Of a stretch of DNA of 40,663 nt, positions 1 through 8,258 are shown one piece after another (the stretch's first letter is position 1; each line of letters begins with the position of its first letter). This DNA comes from a virus. The notes beneath the pieces were generated by a model that saw only the letters and a program-made list of their open reading frames with translations, ran no database searches and was not told the DNA's origin. The stretch spans positions 1 to 40,663 of IMG/VR virus record IMGVR_UViG_3300047409_000217. One strand, 5' to 3'. A program made the translations under genes and the position numbers.

Positions 1-127
1 TGCTGCGGGGGCTGCTGCGGGGGCTGCTCAGGCTAAACGCCTTCGCGAAATCTGTGCCGAAATTGACGCGGCTGTTGCGGCCTGAGCCATGAACGCCCGT
101 CAACACGCCTTCGCCGCAGATGCTGCC
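1..127. repeat. Terminal redundancy, left copy
   Basis: The first 127 bases are identical to 40537-40663. An exact overlap of this length at both ends is what an assembler leaves when it closes a circular contig, so the window is probably one complete unit of about 40,536 bp. It is not evidence for physical direct terminal repeats, since the length fits a k-mer size and the join falls in a repetitive gene. Confidence 0.95.
2..85 (+). CDS. 3' end of the Ala-repeat Imm5-like gene (partial copy)
   Basis: This is the last part of the gene described at 40058-40621, carried again by the terminal overlap. It contains the last two four-residue repeat units, the AQAKRL stretch and the TGA stop at 83-85. 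It is not a separate gene. Confidence 0.9.
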   Translation, partial: AAGAAAGAAQAKRLREICAEIDAAVAA

Positions 128-439
128 GCATTCACCAGCGGCACCGTAGCCCCATGGGAGTACACGGAAAGCCCTGTTAGTGGGGACATGGCCCGCGACG
201 AGTTCCGCGCCAACACCGAGCGCTTCGGCTCATGGATGCAATCGGTCGGCACCAAGCGTGAGCCCGTTGTGTGGTTCTGCGACTCCATGACGGTTTCGGA
301 GCTTCAAGCCTACGCCCTGAACTCTCGCAATCCTGACATTGGAATTGCAGAGGCGATGAAAGAAATCGACCGCCGCTATATCGCTGATTGCTCTGCGGAA
401 ATTGCAGAGCGGGCTTATCAGCTTTCTGTGCGGTCTTAA
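89..439 (+). CDS. Small early protein, unknown function
   Basis: A 116-residue protein of no family I recognise. It begins 3 bp after the stop of the Ala-repeat gene and is followed 12 bp later by the next gene, so it belongs to the rightward early operon. The ATG at 89 has only a weak ribosome-binding site; an internal ATG at 188, preceded by GGGGAC, gives an 83-residue product beginning MARDEF and is a fair alternative start. The C-terminal half (MKEIDRRYIAD...) looks helical and soluble. Confidence 0.65.
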   Translation: MNARQHAFAADAAAFTSGTVAPWEYTESPVSGDMARDEFRANTERFGSWMQSVGTKREPVVWFCDSMTVSELQAYALNSRNPDIGIAEAMKEIDRRYIADCSAEIAERAYQLSVRS

Positions 440-451
440 CTGGAGGATGAA

Positions 452-751
452 ATGAGTGCGAAACAACAGATGACAGGCTGGAAAGTGTGCCCGGGTGACT
501 CGCGCTGGGTGCAAATTCCAATGGTCGTAAAACCGATCAATTGCGGCTCCGCTGACCGCGCTCGCCTGATCGCCGCCGCCCCTGAGTTGTTGGCAGCTTG
601 CAAAGATGCGCTCTGGGCATTGGACAACATGTCCGCCATCCTCAACTGGGCAGCACTGGAATCCACCCTCCAAGATCCACGACCAGCAATGCGCGCAGCT
701 ATCGCCAAAGCCTCCCCCTCTACTACTGCTGATGCTGGGGTGGCGGGATGA
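452..751 (+). CDS. Small early phage protein with an ARLIAAAPELLAACKDAL motif
   Basis: A 99-residue protein with a strong GGAGG site six bases before its ATG. The central motif RLIAAAPELLAACKDAL is common in small early proteins of proteobacterial phages; the function of that family is unknown. The 3' end overlaps the next gene by 4 bp (ATGA), indicating translational coupling. The C-terminal part is low complexity and probably disordered. Confidence 0.75.
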   Translation: MSAKQQMTGWKVCPGDSRWVQIPMVVKPINCGSADRARLIAAAPELLAACKDALWALDNMSAILNWAALESTLQDPRPAMRAAIAKASPSTTADAGVAG

Positions 752-1251
752 GCGGCAAACAAGGCATCGCCATGCTAAAGAAGCGCGTTCCTGAGTTTCA
801 GGAGTGGCTTTCCGGTTGCGGCGCGAAAGTTCTTGAGCCTACGAATCCATGGGAAGTGGTTCGATTCCGGGCGCGTGGCAAGGTTCAAATTATCTACAAG
901 AACGCCAAGAACGAATTCAATTTCTCCGCCTGCGACATGGAGCCCGTACATGCGTTTCTCGCTGGGCGCTCATGGTCGGCTGCGAAGCTCTCGCCACGCA
1001 AACCGCGCAAGCCTCAGGAGGTGTTGACATTGCTCAAGCGGGATGGCGACAACTGCTTTCTCTGCGGCTTTCCCATGGGCGATGACGTGACGGTAGAGCA
1101 TTTGCTCCCCATCTCCATTGGAGGCCCTAACCACATGGGCAACTACGCACTGACTCATTCACGCTGCAATGAATTGCTTGGCAATAAGTCGTTGATGGAA
1201 AAAATCAAGCTGCGCGAGCATCACCAGAACTGGATGGGGGTTTCGCAATGA
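748..1251 (+). CDS. HNH endonuclease
   Basis: A 167-residue protein. Residues 97-146 form an HNH fold: a CxxC zinc pair (C103, C106), the catalytic E117-H118, the conserved N132, and a C140-N141 pair where the second zinc knuckle is expected. The N-terminal 80 residues are unrelated to HNH and may recognise DNA. It overlaps its neighbours by 4 bp on both sides, so it is part of the early operon rather than free-standing. Early phage HNH proteins may act in homing or in packaging-linked nicking; the far position from terminase makes the packaging role less likely. Role is inference. Confidence 0.85.
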   Translation: MSGKQGIAMLKKRVPEFQEWLSGCGAKVLEPTNPWEVVRFRARGKVQIIYKNAKNEFNFSACDMEPVHAFLAGRSWSAAKLSPRKPRKPQEVLTLLKRDGDNCFLCGFPMGDDVTVEHLLPISIGGPNHMGNYALTHSRCNELLGNKSLMEKIKLREHHQNWMGVSQ

Positions 1252-1430
1252 ACTACGACACCACCAGGGTCCACCCGCGCACCCTATCTCAAGCCTTCGC
1301 AGACGAGCGCGCAGGCTGGTTTGAAGGCCCCCAAAAGACTTCTCTGCCCTACAAGGCAGTAAGCATCACTATTGCAATTGCCGTCGTGGTGATTGTCCTG
1401 GCTATTTCATTTCAAGGAGCGCCGGTATGA
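1248..1430 (+). CDS. Small single-pass membrane protein
   Basis: A 60-residue protein with a cytoplasm-like hydrophilic N-terminus and one strongly hydrophobic segment at about residues 37-55 (VSITIAIAVVVIVLAISF). It overlaps the genes on both sides by 4 bp. Small inner-membrane proteins in early operons sometimes act in superinfection exclusion, but nothing here proves that. Confidence 0.7.
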   Translation: MNYDTTRVHPRTLSQAFADERAGWFEGPQKTSLPYKAVSITIAIAVVVIVLAISFQGAPV

Positions 1431-1657
1431 GCAAGAAACAACCGAAGTTGACGCCGTGGTTCAAGTGGAGCATTAAGCCTGTCCACGTTGGCGAATACGA
1501 AACGCAATGGCTCAAGGGCGGGACGGTGCGTAGGCGTGTATGGAACGGCAGCGCATGGATGCATCCATATGAGCCAAGAGTGAGCGCCATACAACTGTTC
1601 TATTGGCGCGGCCTTGCCGAGGACCCAGTTGCAAAAACCATCAGGGGTATCGCATGA
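1427..1657 (+). CDS. Small early protein, unknown function
   Basis: A 76-residue basic protein rich in tryptophan (WFKW, QWLKGG, RRRVWNGSAW). It has no hydrophobic segment. Its ATG follows AAGGAG by a normal spacing and it overlaps both neighbours by 4 bp. I recognise no domain. Confidence 0.7.
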   Translation: MSKKQPKLTPWFKWSIKPVHVGEYETQWLKGGTVRRRVWNGSAWMHPYEPRVSAIQLFYWRGLAEDPVAKTIRGIA

Positions 1658-1857
1658 CCACAAAACCCACTCCGCGAGAGCGCGCCGTCCTCGACTTCTG
1701 GGATGACGTGACGTTTCTCAAGGCCTGCGATGCACCGCTCAATTTCTGGGACAAGTGCAACTGGTGGCAGAAGGCGCTTGTCGTTTGCGCTGCTGTGGTC
1801 GTTTGCTGCTTTGTCGGCGGCATGGTGGCTGGCCTTTTGACGGGGATTCCGAAATGA
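1654..1857 (+). CDS. Small membrane protein
   Basis: A 67-residue protein; the start at 1654 is chosen because it gives the ATGA overlap with the previous stop that the rest of the operon shows. One hydrophobic segment lies at about residues 41-63 (ALVVCAAVVVCCFVGGMVAG), with a hydrophilic N-terminal part containing FWDDV and NFWDKCNWW. Predicted inner-membrane; function unknown. Confidence 0.7.
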   Translation: MTTKPTPRERAVLDFWDDVTFLKACDAPLNFWDKCNWWQKALVVCAAVVVCCFVGGMVAGLLTGIPK

Positions 1858-2033
1858 GCGCCGTAGTGGCCTTCCCGGACAACTCGGTGGATGTTGCCAA
1901 GCCCAGCGATGAGGAAATTATCGCCCTGCTGGCCGAGGTCTACGACGTAACGGCATACGTGGCGATCCGCTGGCTGATGGCAATGGATCTGTCTTTGGCG
2001 CTTGTGTGCGATCAGGGCATTGACCCGGAATAA
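1854..2033 (+). CDS. Small early protein, unknown function
   Basis: A 59-residue acidic protein starting at 1854, where the ATGA overlap with the previous gene supports the start. Helical in appearance (DEEIIALLAEVYDVTAYVAIRWLMAMDLSLAL). It ends 9 bp before the ERF recombinase gene. No family recognised. Confidence 0.65.
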   Translation: MSAVVAFPDNSVDVAKPSDEEIIALLAEVYDVTAYVAIRWLMAMDLSLALVCDQGIDPE

Positions 2034-2042
2034 GGAAAAAAC

Positions 2043-2660
2043 ATGAAAACCAGTGAACAAATCGAACTTGTGGTGGGCGCCGTCTTTGAGGTTCAAGGAA
2101 GGCTAAAGCCTGTTCAGCGCTCCAAAGAGGTCAAGGCCGGTAAATATTCCTTCAAATACGCGCCCCTTGATTCCATCGCCGAATACATCGTTCCCATCCT
2201 GCAGGCGCATGGCCTGATGTTTATGCAGGCAGTGAATGCTGACGTGTTGACAACCCGCATTTTCCACAGATCAGGACAGTGGATTGAATCCGAAACGCAC
2301 CTGAACCGCGACCACGCCAACATGCAGGGCTTCGGCGGCGAAGTGACCTACAAGCGCCGCTATGCCCTCAGCGCCCTCCTGGGAATCGTTTCCGACGACG
2401 ACAACGACGTGCCGCACATCACGGCCCGGGGCGCGCTCACGGACGCCATGGAAGGACTGTCTACCCGCAAGCAAAACATGGTCGTTGACCTTGCCGAAAC
2501 CATCAAAGACAAGTTTAACCAGGGCCTCGAAGTCGGCGCCTATGAGGAATACCTTGGGCTCAAGGACAACGAGGAAATCATGGCCCTTTGGGGCCTCCTC
2601 CCGAGCAACATCCGCAGCAGCATCAAAAAGTTGGCAGAAGCTGACAAACAGAAAGGGTAA
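2043..2660 (+). CDS. erf: ERF-family single-strand annealing recombinase
   Basis: A 205-residue protein of the ERF (essential recombination function) family, first described in phage P22. These proteins bind single-stranded DNA as rings and anneal complementary strands, helping genome circularisation and recombination. The family core is visible: FKYAPLDSIAEYIVPILQAHGL at about residues 37-60 and the diagnostic TYKRRYALSALLGIVSDDD at about 101-119. The C-terminal 80 residues are helical and more variable, as usual. Start is supported by AAGGAAAA before the ATG. The next gene, 2 bp away, is SSB-like, fitting a recombination pair. No partner exonuclease is recognisable nearby. Confidence 0.93.
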   Translation: MKTSEQIELVVGAVFEVQGRLKPVQRSKEVKAGKYSFKYAPLDSIAEYIVPILQAHGLMFMQAVNADVLTTRIFHRSGQWIESETHLNRDHANMQGFGGEVTYKRRYALSALLGIVSDDDNDVPHITARGALTDAMEGLSTRKQNMVVDLAETIKDKFNQGLEVGAYEEYLGLKDNEEIMALWGLLPSNIRSSIKKLAEADKQKG

Positions 2661-2662
2661 CC

Positions 2663-2977
2663 ATGGCATACGAACCACGCGAGGGCTCTGGCTCTCTTTT
2701 CACCAACGACAAGGGCGACAATCCATCGCGTCCTGATTACCGCGGCGACATCATGCTTGACGGCGTGGTGTACGAAATCAGCGGATGGATCAAGCCGCTG
2801 CCCAGCGACCCGTCCAGGCGTTTCCTGAGCTTGGCGGGAAAGCCCAAGGCGCCGAGGCAGTCCCAAGGCCGCACAAGCGCCCCACCACCGCGCCAACAGG
2901 CCCAGCGAAGGGACGAGCCGCCCATGCGCCCATCGCCACGCTCGGCAGATTTTGACGACGACGGGCCGCCATTCTGA
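2663..2977 (+). CDS. SSB-like / DUF736-like protein with an acidic SSB-type tail
   Basis: A 104-residue protein. The N-terminal 55 residues (SLFTNDKGDNPSRPDYRGD, then VYEISGWIK and FLSLAGKPK) resemble the small DUF736-type beta-barrel-like proteins often found beside phage recombinases. Residues 60-95 are basic, proline-rich and probably disordered. The extreme C-terminus reads FDDDGPPF, close to the bacterial SSB tip DDDIPF that recruits partner enzymes. I infer a single-strand DNA-binding role in support of the ERF gene directly upstream. The family assignment is from memory of sequence pattern only. Confidence 0.75.
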   Translation: MAYEPREGSGSLFTNDKGDNPSRPDYRGDIMLDGVVYEISGWIKPLPSDPSRRFLSLAGKPKAPRQSQGRTSAPPPRQQAQRRDEPPMRPSPRSADFDDDGPPF

Positions 2978-3026
2978 CCACCTACCCATCAACACAGAAG
3001 TAATAACGGAATAGAAGGAGATTGAG

Positions 3027-3566
3027 ATGACGACACACAAAATGAAGTTGCCGAACGATGCGTCAATTGCCCCGCCACTTATCGAAAAGCTGGCCGCAAA
3101 GAAGGCTGAGTACGAAAAAGTCACGGCTTTCGCGGCTTTGCTGCCTCTGTTCCGGAACCGAATCATTTCAGAAGAACTGACGGTTGAGTCGTTTGCGAGG
3201 TTGTCCGACTATGCGGGCAAGCTGTATTGCGCATGGGGCGTTAATTGGTACACCAACACACCCACCAACTACCCTCAAGAAAACCATTCTCAAGTCGGCT
3301 TCGTGAATGTTTACATCAACAGCTATGCACTGTTTGGCGACAAGCTTTCTAGCTTCGCCTCTCAGAAATTGGCGGAAGTCCTGCCAAGCATCGAAGTTCA
3401 TTTTTATGACGCCTTGAACAGCATGTTTTACTTTCTCCCGCACGAGGCCGATGCTGGACTGAAAAAGCTGGAGGAGTGGTACTTGGACACGAGAGCGCAA
3501 TGCGATGCGCAACTGAAAAGGCTGCGCGTGGAAGAGCTGACGCGTGAGCTGGAGAGCTTGTCGTGA
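3027..3566 (+). CDS. Early protein, unknown function
   Basis: A 179-residue protein with an excellent AAGGAG ribosome-binding site, preceded by a 49-bp gap, one of the few gaps in this operon. Residues 1-45 and 145-179 look like coiled or long helices (LIEKLAAKKAEYEKV; AQLKRLRVEELTRELESL). The middle is aromatic-rich. No domain recognised; no membrane segment. Confidence 0.75.
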   Translation: MTTHKMKLPNDASIAPPLIEKLAAKKAEYEKVTAFAALLPLFRNRIISEELTVESFARLSDYAGKLYCAWGVNWYTNTPTNYPQENHSQVGFVNVYINSYALFGDKLSSFASQKLAEVLPSIEVHFYDALNSMFYFLPHEADAGLKKLEEWYLDTRAQCDAQLKRLRVEELTRELESLS

Positions 3567-4132
3567 ACGCCCCTCAATCTACAGCCAGAGAGATAGACCA
3601 GGCACTGCCGGAACAGTGGCGTTGTTTTCACTGCGACGAGGTATTCCAAGACGAGACGGAGGCGCGCCTGCACTTTGGACGCAGTGAGCGGCAGAGCCCC
3701 GCCTGCCAGATCGACATCGCCGAGTACCGAGCCATGGAACAGCGGATGGTGAGCTACAACGATGAAGACTCCGACATGCACCGGCAGATTTACCGGATGC
3801 AGAACGATCACGCGCAAGCGCTTCTACGCGTTGAGGAAAAAGGCTATGCACGCGGCCTTGCGGACGGCGCGCCCTATCTTGCTGAACGTGAAGCCGCAAT
3901 AGAAGCCGAGCGGGCTGAGGTAGTGCGGCTGATGGGCGATCTGCGCGCTTCGGAGGAGGAGCAGTTGAAGCTGCGGGCGGTGTTGGCGGAACTACTCAAC
4001 TCCCACGCGGCCGAATACCCGAGCTTCGAGGCTGGCAAACAGGCTCAAGACGATTGGTCAAGCCGCCGCGCCAAAGCCGTAGATGCCGCTCTCGCCGCTC
4101 TCGCTACACCCACTCAAGGAGAAGCATCATGA
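3563..4132 (+). CDS. Early protein with N-terminal zinc-finger-like motif and coiled coil
   Basis: A 189-residue protein overlapping the previous gene by 4 bp. Near the N-terminus there is C21-F-H-C24 followed by H37, with C48 further on, a possible zinc site (WRCFHCDEVF, ARLHFGRS). Residues 105-150 form a long charged helix (AEREAAIEAERAEVVRLMGDL), probably a coiled coil. The C-terminus is Ala-rich. Proteins with this arrangement are frequent in phages of Comamonadaceae and relatives; function unknown. Confidence 0.72.
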   Translation: MNAPQSTAREIDQALPEQWRCFHCDEVFQDETEARLHFGRSERQSPACQIDIAEYRAMEQRMVSYNDEDSDMHRQIYRMQNDHAQALLRVEEKGYARGLADGAPYLAEREAAIEAERAEVVRLMGDLRASEEEQLKLRAVLAELLNSHAAEYPSFEAGKQAQDDWSSRRAKAVDAALAALATPTQGEAS

Positions 4133-4356
4133 GCGCAGTACTGAAACCAAATCACGTCTGGATTGAAGTTGTGGCTGGTTGCGAAGGCCAGCACCTGAGC
4201 ATCGGCGATGACGACAGCGGGGAGCGCGTTGCTGGCCCGAAGGCTTGGGGCGGCGGCCACACGATTCATCGTTTTCAGGTCAGCACCGACAAGCTCCGCG
4301 AGCTGGCAAACCAAAGAGATGAGGACTGCCTCAAAACTTCAAAGGACCCATCATGA
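4129..4356 (+). CDS. Small early protein, unknown function
   Basis: A 75-residue protein. The start at 4129 is selected by AAGGAG nine bases upstream and the ATGA overlap with the previous stop. It contains several beta-like strands (HVWIEVVAGCEGQHLSIGDDD) and a short C-terminal helix. No family recognised. Confidence 0.68.
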   Translation: MSAVLKPNHVWIEVVAGCEGQHLSIGDDDSGERVAGPKAWGGGHTIHRFQVSTDKLRELANQRDEDCLKTSKDPS

Positions 4357-4781
4357 CCAACCCCCAATCAGCAGCGCCAGGTGTGGCGGTAGAAATCGAA
4401 GCGATACGCGAATTGCTGGATGTGATACACGCCGGCCGCTTCGTTCCCTTGGCAAACAGCGAGGGCTTGTGCCAGTCCGTGCTGGATAACGCCGAATCCG
4501 CGCTCACCACACTTCTGGCAGGTGCTGCGGGTGGGGACGCCGAACAGGATGCGAAGCGTTTCCGGTTCATCAGGGACAAGTTGTGCTGGAACGTTAAGCA
4601 AGTGCGTGCAGACGGAAAGCCACTCCGAGGTGGCGAAAAGTTTGCCGCGAACTTCACCGGCAATCTCAGTGAGCTTACTGCCGAATGGGATGCTTCGTTC
4701 AACACAGATTACGGCCTGCATGAGTCGGAAGACGACCTGACGAAAGCCATAGATGCCGCCATGAAGGAGGCGTCGAAATGA
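4353..4781 (+). CDS. Early protein, unknown function
   Basis: A 142-residue protein overlapping both neighbours by 4 bp. The segment DAKRFRFIRDKL is a phrase common in phage early proteins of unknown function. The C-terminus (DDLTKAIDAAMKEASK) also recurs in this group, probably as a helix for interaction. No enzyme motif seen. Confidence 0.7.
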   Translation: MTNPQSAAPGVAVEIEAIRELLDVIHAGRFVPLANSEGLCQSVLDNAESALTTLLAGAAGGDAEQDAKRFRFIRDKLCWNVKQVRADGKPLRGGEKFAANFTGNLSELTAEWDASFNTDYGLHESEDDLTKAIDAAMKEASK

Positions 4782-5089
4782 ACGCGCCAGAGATTCAAGC
4801 GGAGGCGGCCCGCCTTGTCGATGACTTGAACAACAACAAGCCACTCGACAGGCTTCGGGTTTGGGCGCTGCTCTCTGCCCTGCTTGCAGGTGGGAAGGAT
4901 ATTCAGTTGGACGTGGCTGGCGTGCCAAAACTGCCTTTGTCGGTTCTCGAAAAAGTCGGCCTGGATGCGTTGAACAGTGTCAAGGCTTGGGCTGACGATC
5001 AAGGTTCCGCGCCATTCCCCGAAGAAGCCCGTACCCAAATGGAAGTGTTTTTAATGATGGCCGCACAGCGGCGGGAAGGTGTGCAATGA
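4778..5089 (+). CDS. Small early protein, unknown function
   Basis: A 103-residue mostly helical protein with AAGGAG before the ATG and 4-bp overlaps on both sides. There are no cysteine clusters, membrane segments or motifs that I can link to a function. Confidence 0.68.
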   Translation: MNAPEIQAEAARLVDDLNNNKPLDRLRVWALLSALLAGGKDIQLDVAGVPKLPLSVLEKVGLDALNSVKAWADDQGSAPFPEEARTQMEVFLMMAAQRREGVQ

Positions 5090-6336
5090 ACGATGAAATC
5101 ACCAAAGAGTTGGTCAATAGGTTTCTGGCATGGAAGCTGCCATCGACCGTTTATCCAGACTGCGGCAAGCCGCCCCGCGACTACGACACGGGCACGAACT
5201 TACTCAGCGCAGAGGAAGCACGCCAGATGTTCACGCATGCCCTCGATGGATTTTGCGTTGTCGCCCACCCACCAGTTCCAGTGCGTGCGCCACAAGGGGT
5301 GAGCGCCGAAGAAGTCGGCAATGATCGGCAGCACTTCATATGCGTTTGCCCGGACTGCGCCGCCAGCCGTCTAGGGACGGGTGCTTTGCCTGCGATCAGC
5401 CATGATGAGCGGGCGCATCTGGAGCGCTTTCAAGAGTGCTGCGAGGATGGCGCGCAATACGACGTGCCGCCGCAGATGATGAAGCGGCTCGCTGAAATTG
5501 GCCTCGTTCGTCGAGTTACCGGCAGCATTTACGAGATTACAGAATTCGGTCGGGCCACGGTCCGCGCCGCCACCCCGCCCAGTGCAGCACCAGCAGAGCC
5601 GACAAAACCAATAGCGTGGGTTTTGCTGCGTAAAGATGACGATGGTTTGGAGCCCATCATGTTCTACGGCGGCTCCGAAAAGCCAACCGAGGAATTCAAG
5701 GACAAATTTGAACTGCGTGCGGTCTGGCTTGAAAAGCCGCAGTCTTTCGAGGCATCCGATTCAATGCCTGGCTGGATGCACTATCACAGCCGCGTGGGCC
5801 GGTTGATCGTTGATGAAAACGGCCACCACTTGAGGGACCGTCAATTCAGCATTGCCGATATGCAACAAGGCGCGGCCTTCGTGATGCCAAAGGGCGAATA
5901 CGACCTGTACGCCTACCCCGCTGGCGAGCAGCCCGTGCAATTTGCCGCCTCTCCACCCGGAGAGGTGCAGGTGGATGCGGCGCGACCCGCAAGCATGAGC
6001 CTTGAGACCATGATCGCAGTCAACGCGCTGCGCAATGTGCTTGCGGCCCAGCCGACCGCCGGGAATTACGAGCTGTGCTACCTCGACACACCGCTTTCAG
6101 AAGTGGGGGCCTATGTCCAGAAATGCGTTGATGTCTCTGGAGGTGACAAATTCCAATTAATCAAGGCTCTTCGGGCGGATGGGGTTCAAGTGGATGTTGC
6201 GCACTACGGCAATGGTCCGACCAGCAACGTCAACGGCGCTTGGGCATGTGCCGCTTCTCCCGACAACATCCGGAAGGTGCTCGATGCCCTGGACGCCGCC
6301 ATGGCCCACCAAGCTGGCGTGAGTGAGGGTGCGTGA
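5086..6336 (+). CDS. Modular early protein, unknown function
   Basis: A 416-residue protein, the longest in the early operon. It looks like a chain of modules: an N-terminal part with CVCPDC (about residues 87-92), a winged-helix-like stretch at about 105-155 (MKRLAEIGLVRRVTGSIYEITEFGRAT), an Ala/Pro linker, then PIAWVLLRKDDDG...FELRAVWLEKP, a short module common in phage early proteins, and an Ala-rich end. Related PVAW-type modules occur in the 293-residue protein at 7377-8258, suggesting shuffling. Function unknown. Confidence 0.7.
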   Translation: MNDEITKELVNRFLAWKLPSTVYPDCGKPPRDYDTGTNLLSAEEARQMFTHALDGFCVVAHPPVPVRAPQGVSAEEVGNDRQHFICVCPDCAASRLGTGALPAISHDERAHLERFQECCEDGAQYDVPPQMMKRLAEIGLVRRVTGSIYEITEFGRATVRAATPPSAAPAEPTKPIAWVLLRKDDDGLEPIMFYGGSEKPTEEFKDKFELRAVWLEKPQSFEASDSMPGWMHYHSRVGRLIVDENGHHLRDRQFSIADMQQGAAFVMPKGEYDLYAYPAGEQPVQFAASPPGEVQVDAARPASMSLETMIAVNALRNVLAAQPTAGNYELCYLDTPLSEVGAYVQKCVDVSGGDKFQLIKALRADGVQVDVAHYGNGPTSNVNGAWACAASPDNIRKVLDALDAAMAHQAGVSEGA

Positions 6337-6337
6337 G

Positions 6338-6799
6338 ATGAGGCTTTGCGTGTCGCCCGTGACGTTCAAGGCCGCGTGCGCCTTTGTCGCGGCGCACCAT
6401 CGCCACAACAAGCCACCAGTCGGCCACAAGTTCAGCATTGCAGTTCGTGCAGCTGATGAGATTGTTGGCGTTGCCATGGCTGGCCGGCCAGTCGCCAGAG
6501 CCTTTGACGATGGCCTGACGCTGGAAGTCAATCGGACCTGCACCGATGGCACAGAGAACGCCAACAGCATGCTCTACGGGGCCGTCTGGCGCGCCGCAAA
6601 GGCCATGGGATACCGCCGCTGCATCACCTACACCCAGGCGGACGAAACGGGCGCATCACTGCGCGCCGTGGGCTGGGTTCGCGTCAAGGAGCTTGAGGCT
6701 CGTAAATCGTGGGCCGAGTCGAGCATTGCGCTCAAGGAAATTCGTGACCCGGTGGGAAATGGCGGGGTTGCCCGCGTACTTTGGGAGATTAAATCGTGA
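6338..6799 (+). CDS. XF1762-family protein (GNAT-like)
   Basis: A 153-residue protein of the phage XF1762 family: the pattern FVAAHHRHNKPPVGHKFSI, then VGVAMAGRPVAR, then LEVNRTCTDG and GAVWRAAKAMGYRRCITYT is characteristic. The fold resembles GNAT acyltransferases; the substrate is not known. The start at 6338 follows the previous stop by one base; an in-frame start 15 bases upstream would overlap that stop. Confidence 0.85.
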   Translation: MRLCVSPVTFKAACAFVAAHHRHNKPPVGHKFSIAVRAADEIVGVAMAGRPVARAFDDGLTLEVNRTCTDGTENANSMLYGAVWRAAKAMGYRRCITYTQADETGASLRAVGWVRVKELEARKSWAESSIALKEIRDPVGNGGVARVLWEIKS

Positions 6800-7380
6800 C
6801 CGAAAAACTATCGATGTCCAAATTTGCCAGCAAGGCCGACTATGACGCAGCCGTCAAGGCCAATACTACAGACCACACCACCCAAGAGCTGATGACCCAG
6901 CTTATGGACCTCGCCGACCTGTATGCAAACGCCGTGGCCGCCAATGTTGACGATGACGCGCCGAACATGCACGAGCTTGAACAGGTTGAAGAAGCGGCCC
7001 GATCAGACCTTGCCGAGGCTTTGGAATCCGCCCTCGCCGCTCAGCCTCCAGCTCCGGCCCTACCCCTTGCGCCCTCGGACTGGGGTATCGACACCTTGGC
7101 CGGTCGGAAAATTCTGGTCTACAAAAACTGCAGCGTCATTGAAGACGAGCAGGCCGAACTTGTCTTGCGCTTGCTAACCGCCGCATCCACTACTGGGGAT
7201 GCGGGGGCGGAACCGGCTCTTTTCGGCGTGCAGAACGTGGACACCGGCATCGTCATGGTTGCCTGCCATCGGACAGAACAATCGGCGGAGAAGCGGGCCA
7301 AAGCCAATACAAGCAACTACGGTGCGTATAAGCCTGTCGCTCTCTATCTCGCCGCTCCTGGTAATGGGGAGGGATCATGA
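6796..7380 (+). CDS. Early protein, unknown function
   Basis: A 194-residue protein beginning with GTG, which overlaps the previous stop as GTGA, with GGGAG upstream. The N-terminal part is helical and acidic; residues 76-95 are a Pro/Ala linker; the C-terminal half starts DWGIDTLAGRKILVYKN. The repeated habit of linker plus short module resembles its neighbours. No function recognised. Confidence 0.68.
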   Translation: MTEKLSMSKFASKADYDAAVKANTTDHTTQELMTQLMDLADLYANAVAANVDDDAPNMHELEQVEEAARSDLAEALESALAAQPPAPALPLAPSDWGIDTLAGRKILVYKNCSVIEDEQAELVLRLLTAASTTGDAGAEPALFGVQNVDTGIVMVACHRTEQSAEKRAKANTSNYGAYKPVALYLAAPGNGEGS

Positions 7381-8258
7381 GCGCAGAACTTTTAAAAGCC
7401 GCCGCCAATTATTTGGAGAACTACGCGGAGTTTCTCAGAACCGAGTGCCCAGTGGATCTGAATAGGCACCCATATGTCCCCGAGATGGAGCAGGCAGTAG
7501 AAGAACTTCGCGCCCTGTCTACTCAGACAGAATCCCCCTCTCAGCCCTTGGTAGAAGTGCAGGAGCCGGTAGCCTGGATCAAGGACGGCGAGCTGGTTCT
7601 CCACAGGGGCCTATTTCTAGATGAGAAAGGATGGGATCGACTCATCTACGCGCCACCGCCCACACTCTTTAAGGCTTTTGAGGAGCCGGAAACTCAGGCC
7701 GAGACGGCAATTCTTTTCGAACATGAAGACGGGCGCTATGCAGTCAACCCCGACACCACGGGCGATCCAAAATGGCATCGTCTTGGCCCGGTCGCTCTTC
7801 CGTCCTGCGTCGGTGAAGTGGGTGCCACGTGGCAGCCAATCAATTCGATGAACCTGACCGACGAGCTAGTCTGGCTGCGCAAAGGGGAGGCCATCGACGG
7901 CCCGCGTATCGCGGAGACTGACGACTATGACCGGTATGCCTTCTGGGCACCCTGCGAACCACCCAGCAGCAGGCAAGACCCGACACGGCTGGAGCGACGG
8001 CTGGAGATTTGCCACCACGAACGGATGCGGGCGGAGTTCCGTGCCGATCTCCATTTCAAGACGCTCATGGGCATATTCAACTTGCTCAACCCAGAAGCGA
8101 CCGATTTGGGCGACGGGCGGGTCATGAAGTTTGCCAACCCCTACGCCAACGAAACATTGGACAGGCTGTCTGCACGAATCCGGAGCATCAAATCTGACGT
8201 AGAGGCCGCCCACGGTATCAGCTCTTCTGCCCCTGGTGGGGATGGGGAAATTAAATGA
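7377..8258 (+). CDS. Modular early protein, unknown function
   Basis: A 293-residue protein with GGGAGG before its ATG and 4-bp overlaps on both sides. It contains EPVAWIKDGELVLHRG (about residues 62-77), a module typical of variable phage early proteins and related to the one in the 416-residue protein upstream. Then ELVWLRKGEAIDGPRI, and a C-terminal helical part with two or three long helices. No catalytic motif seen. Confidence 0.68.
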   Translation: MSAELLKAAANYLENYAEFLRTECPVDLNRHPYVPEMEQAVEELRALSTQTESPSQPLVEVQEPVAWIKDGELVLHRGLFLDEKGWDRLIYAPPPTLFKAFEEPETQAETAILFEHEDGRYAVNPDTTGDPKWHRLGPVALPSCVGEVGATWQPINSMNLTDELVWLRKGEAIDGPRIAETDDYDRYAFWAPCEPPSSRQDPTRLERRLEICHHERMRAEFRADLHFKTLMGIFNLLNPEATDLGDGRVMKFANPYANETLDRLSARIRSIKSDVEAAHGISSSAPGGDGEIK

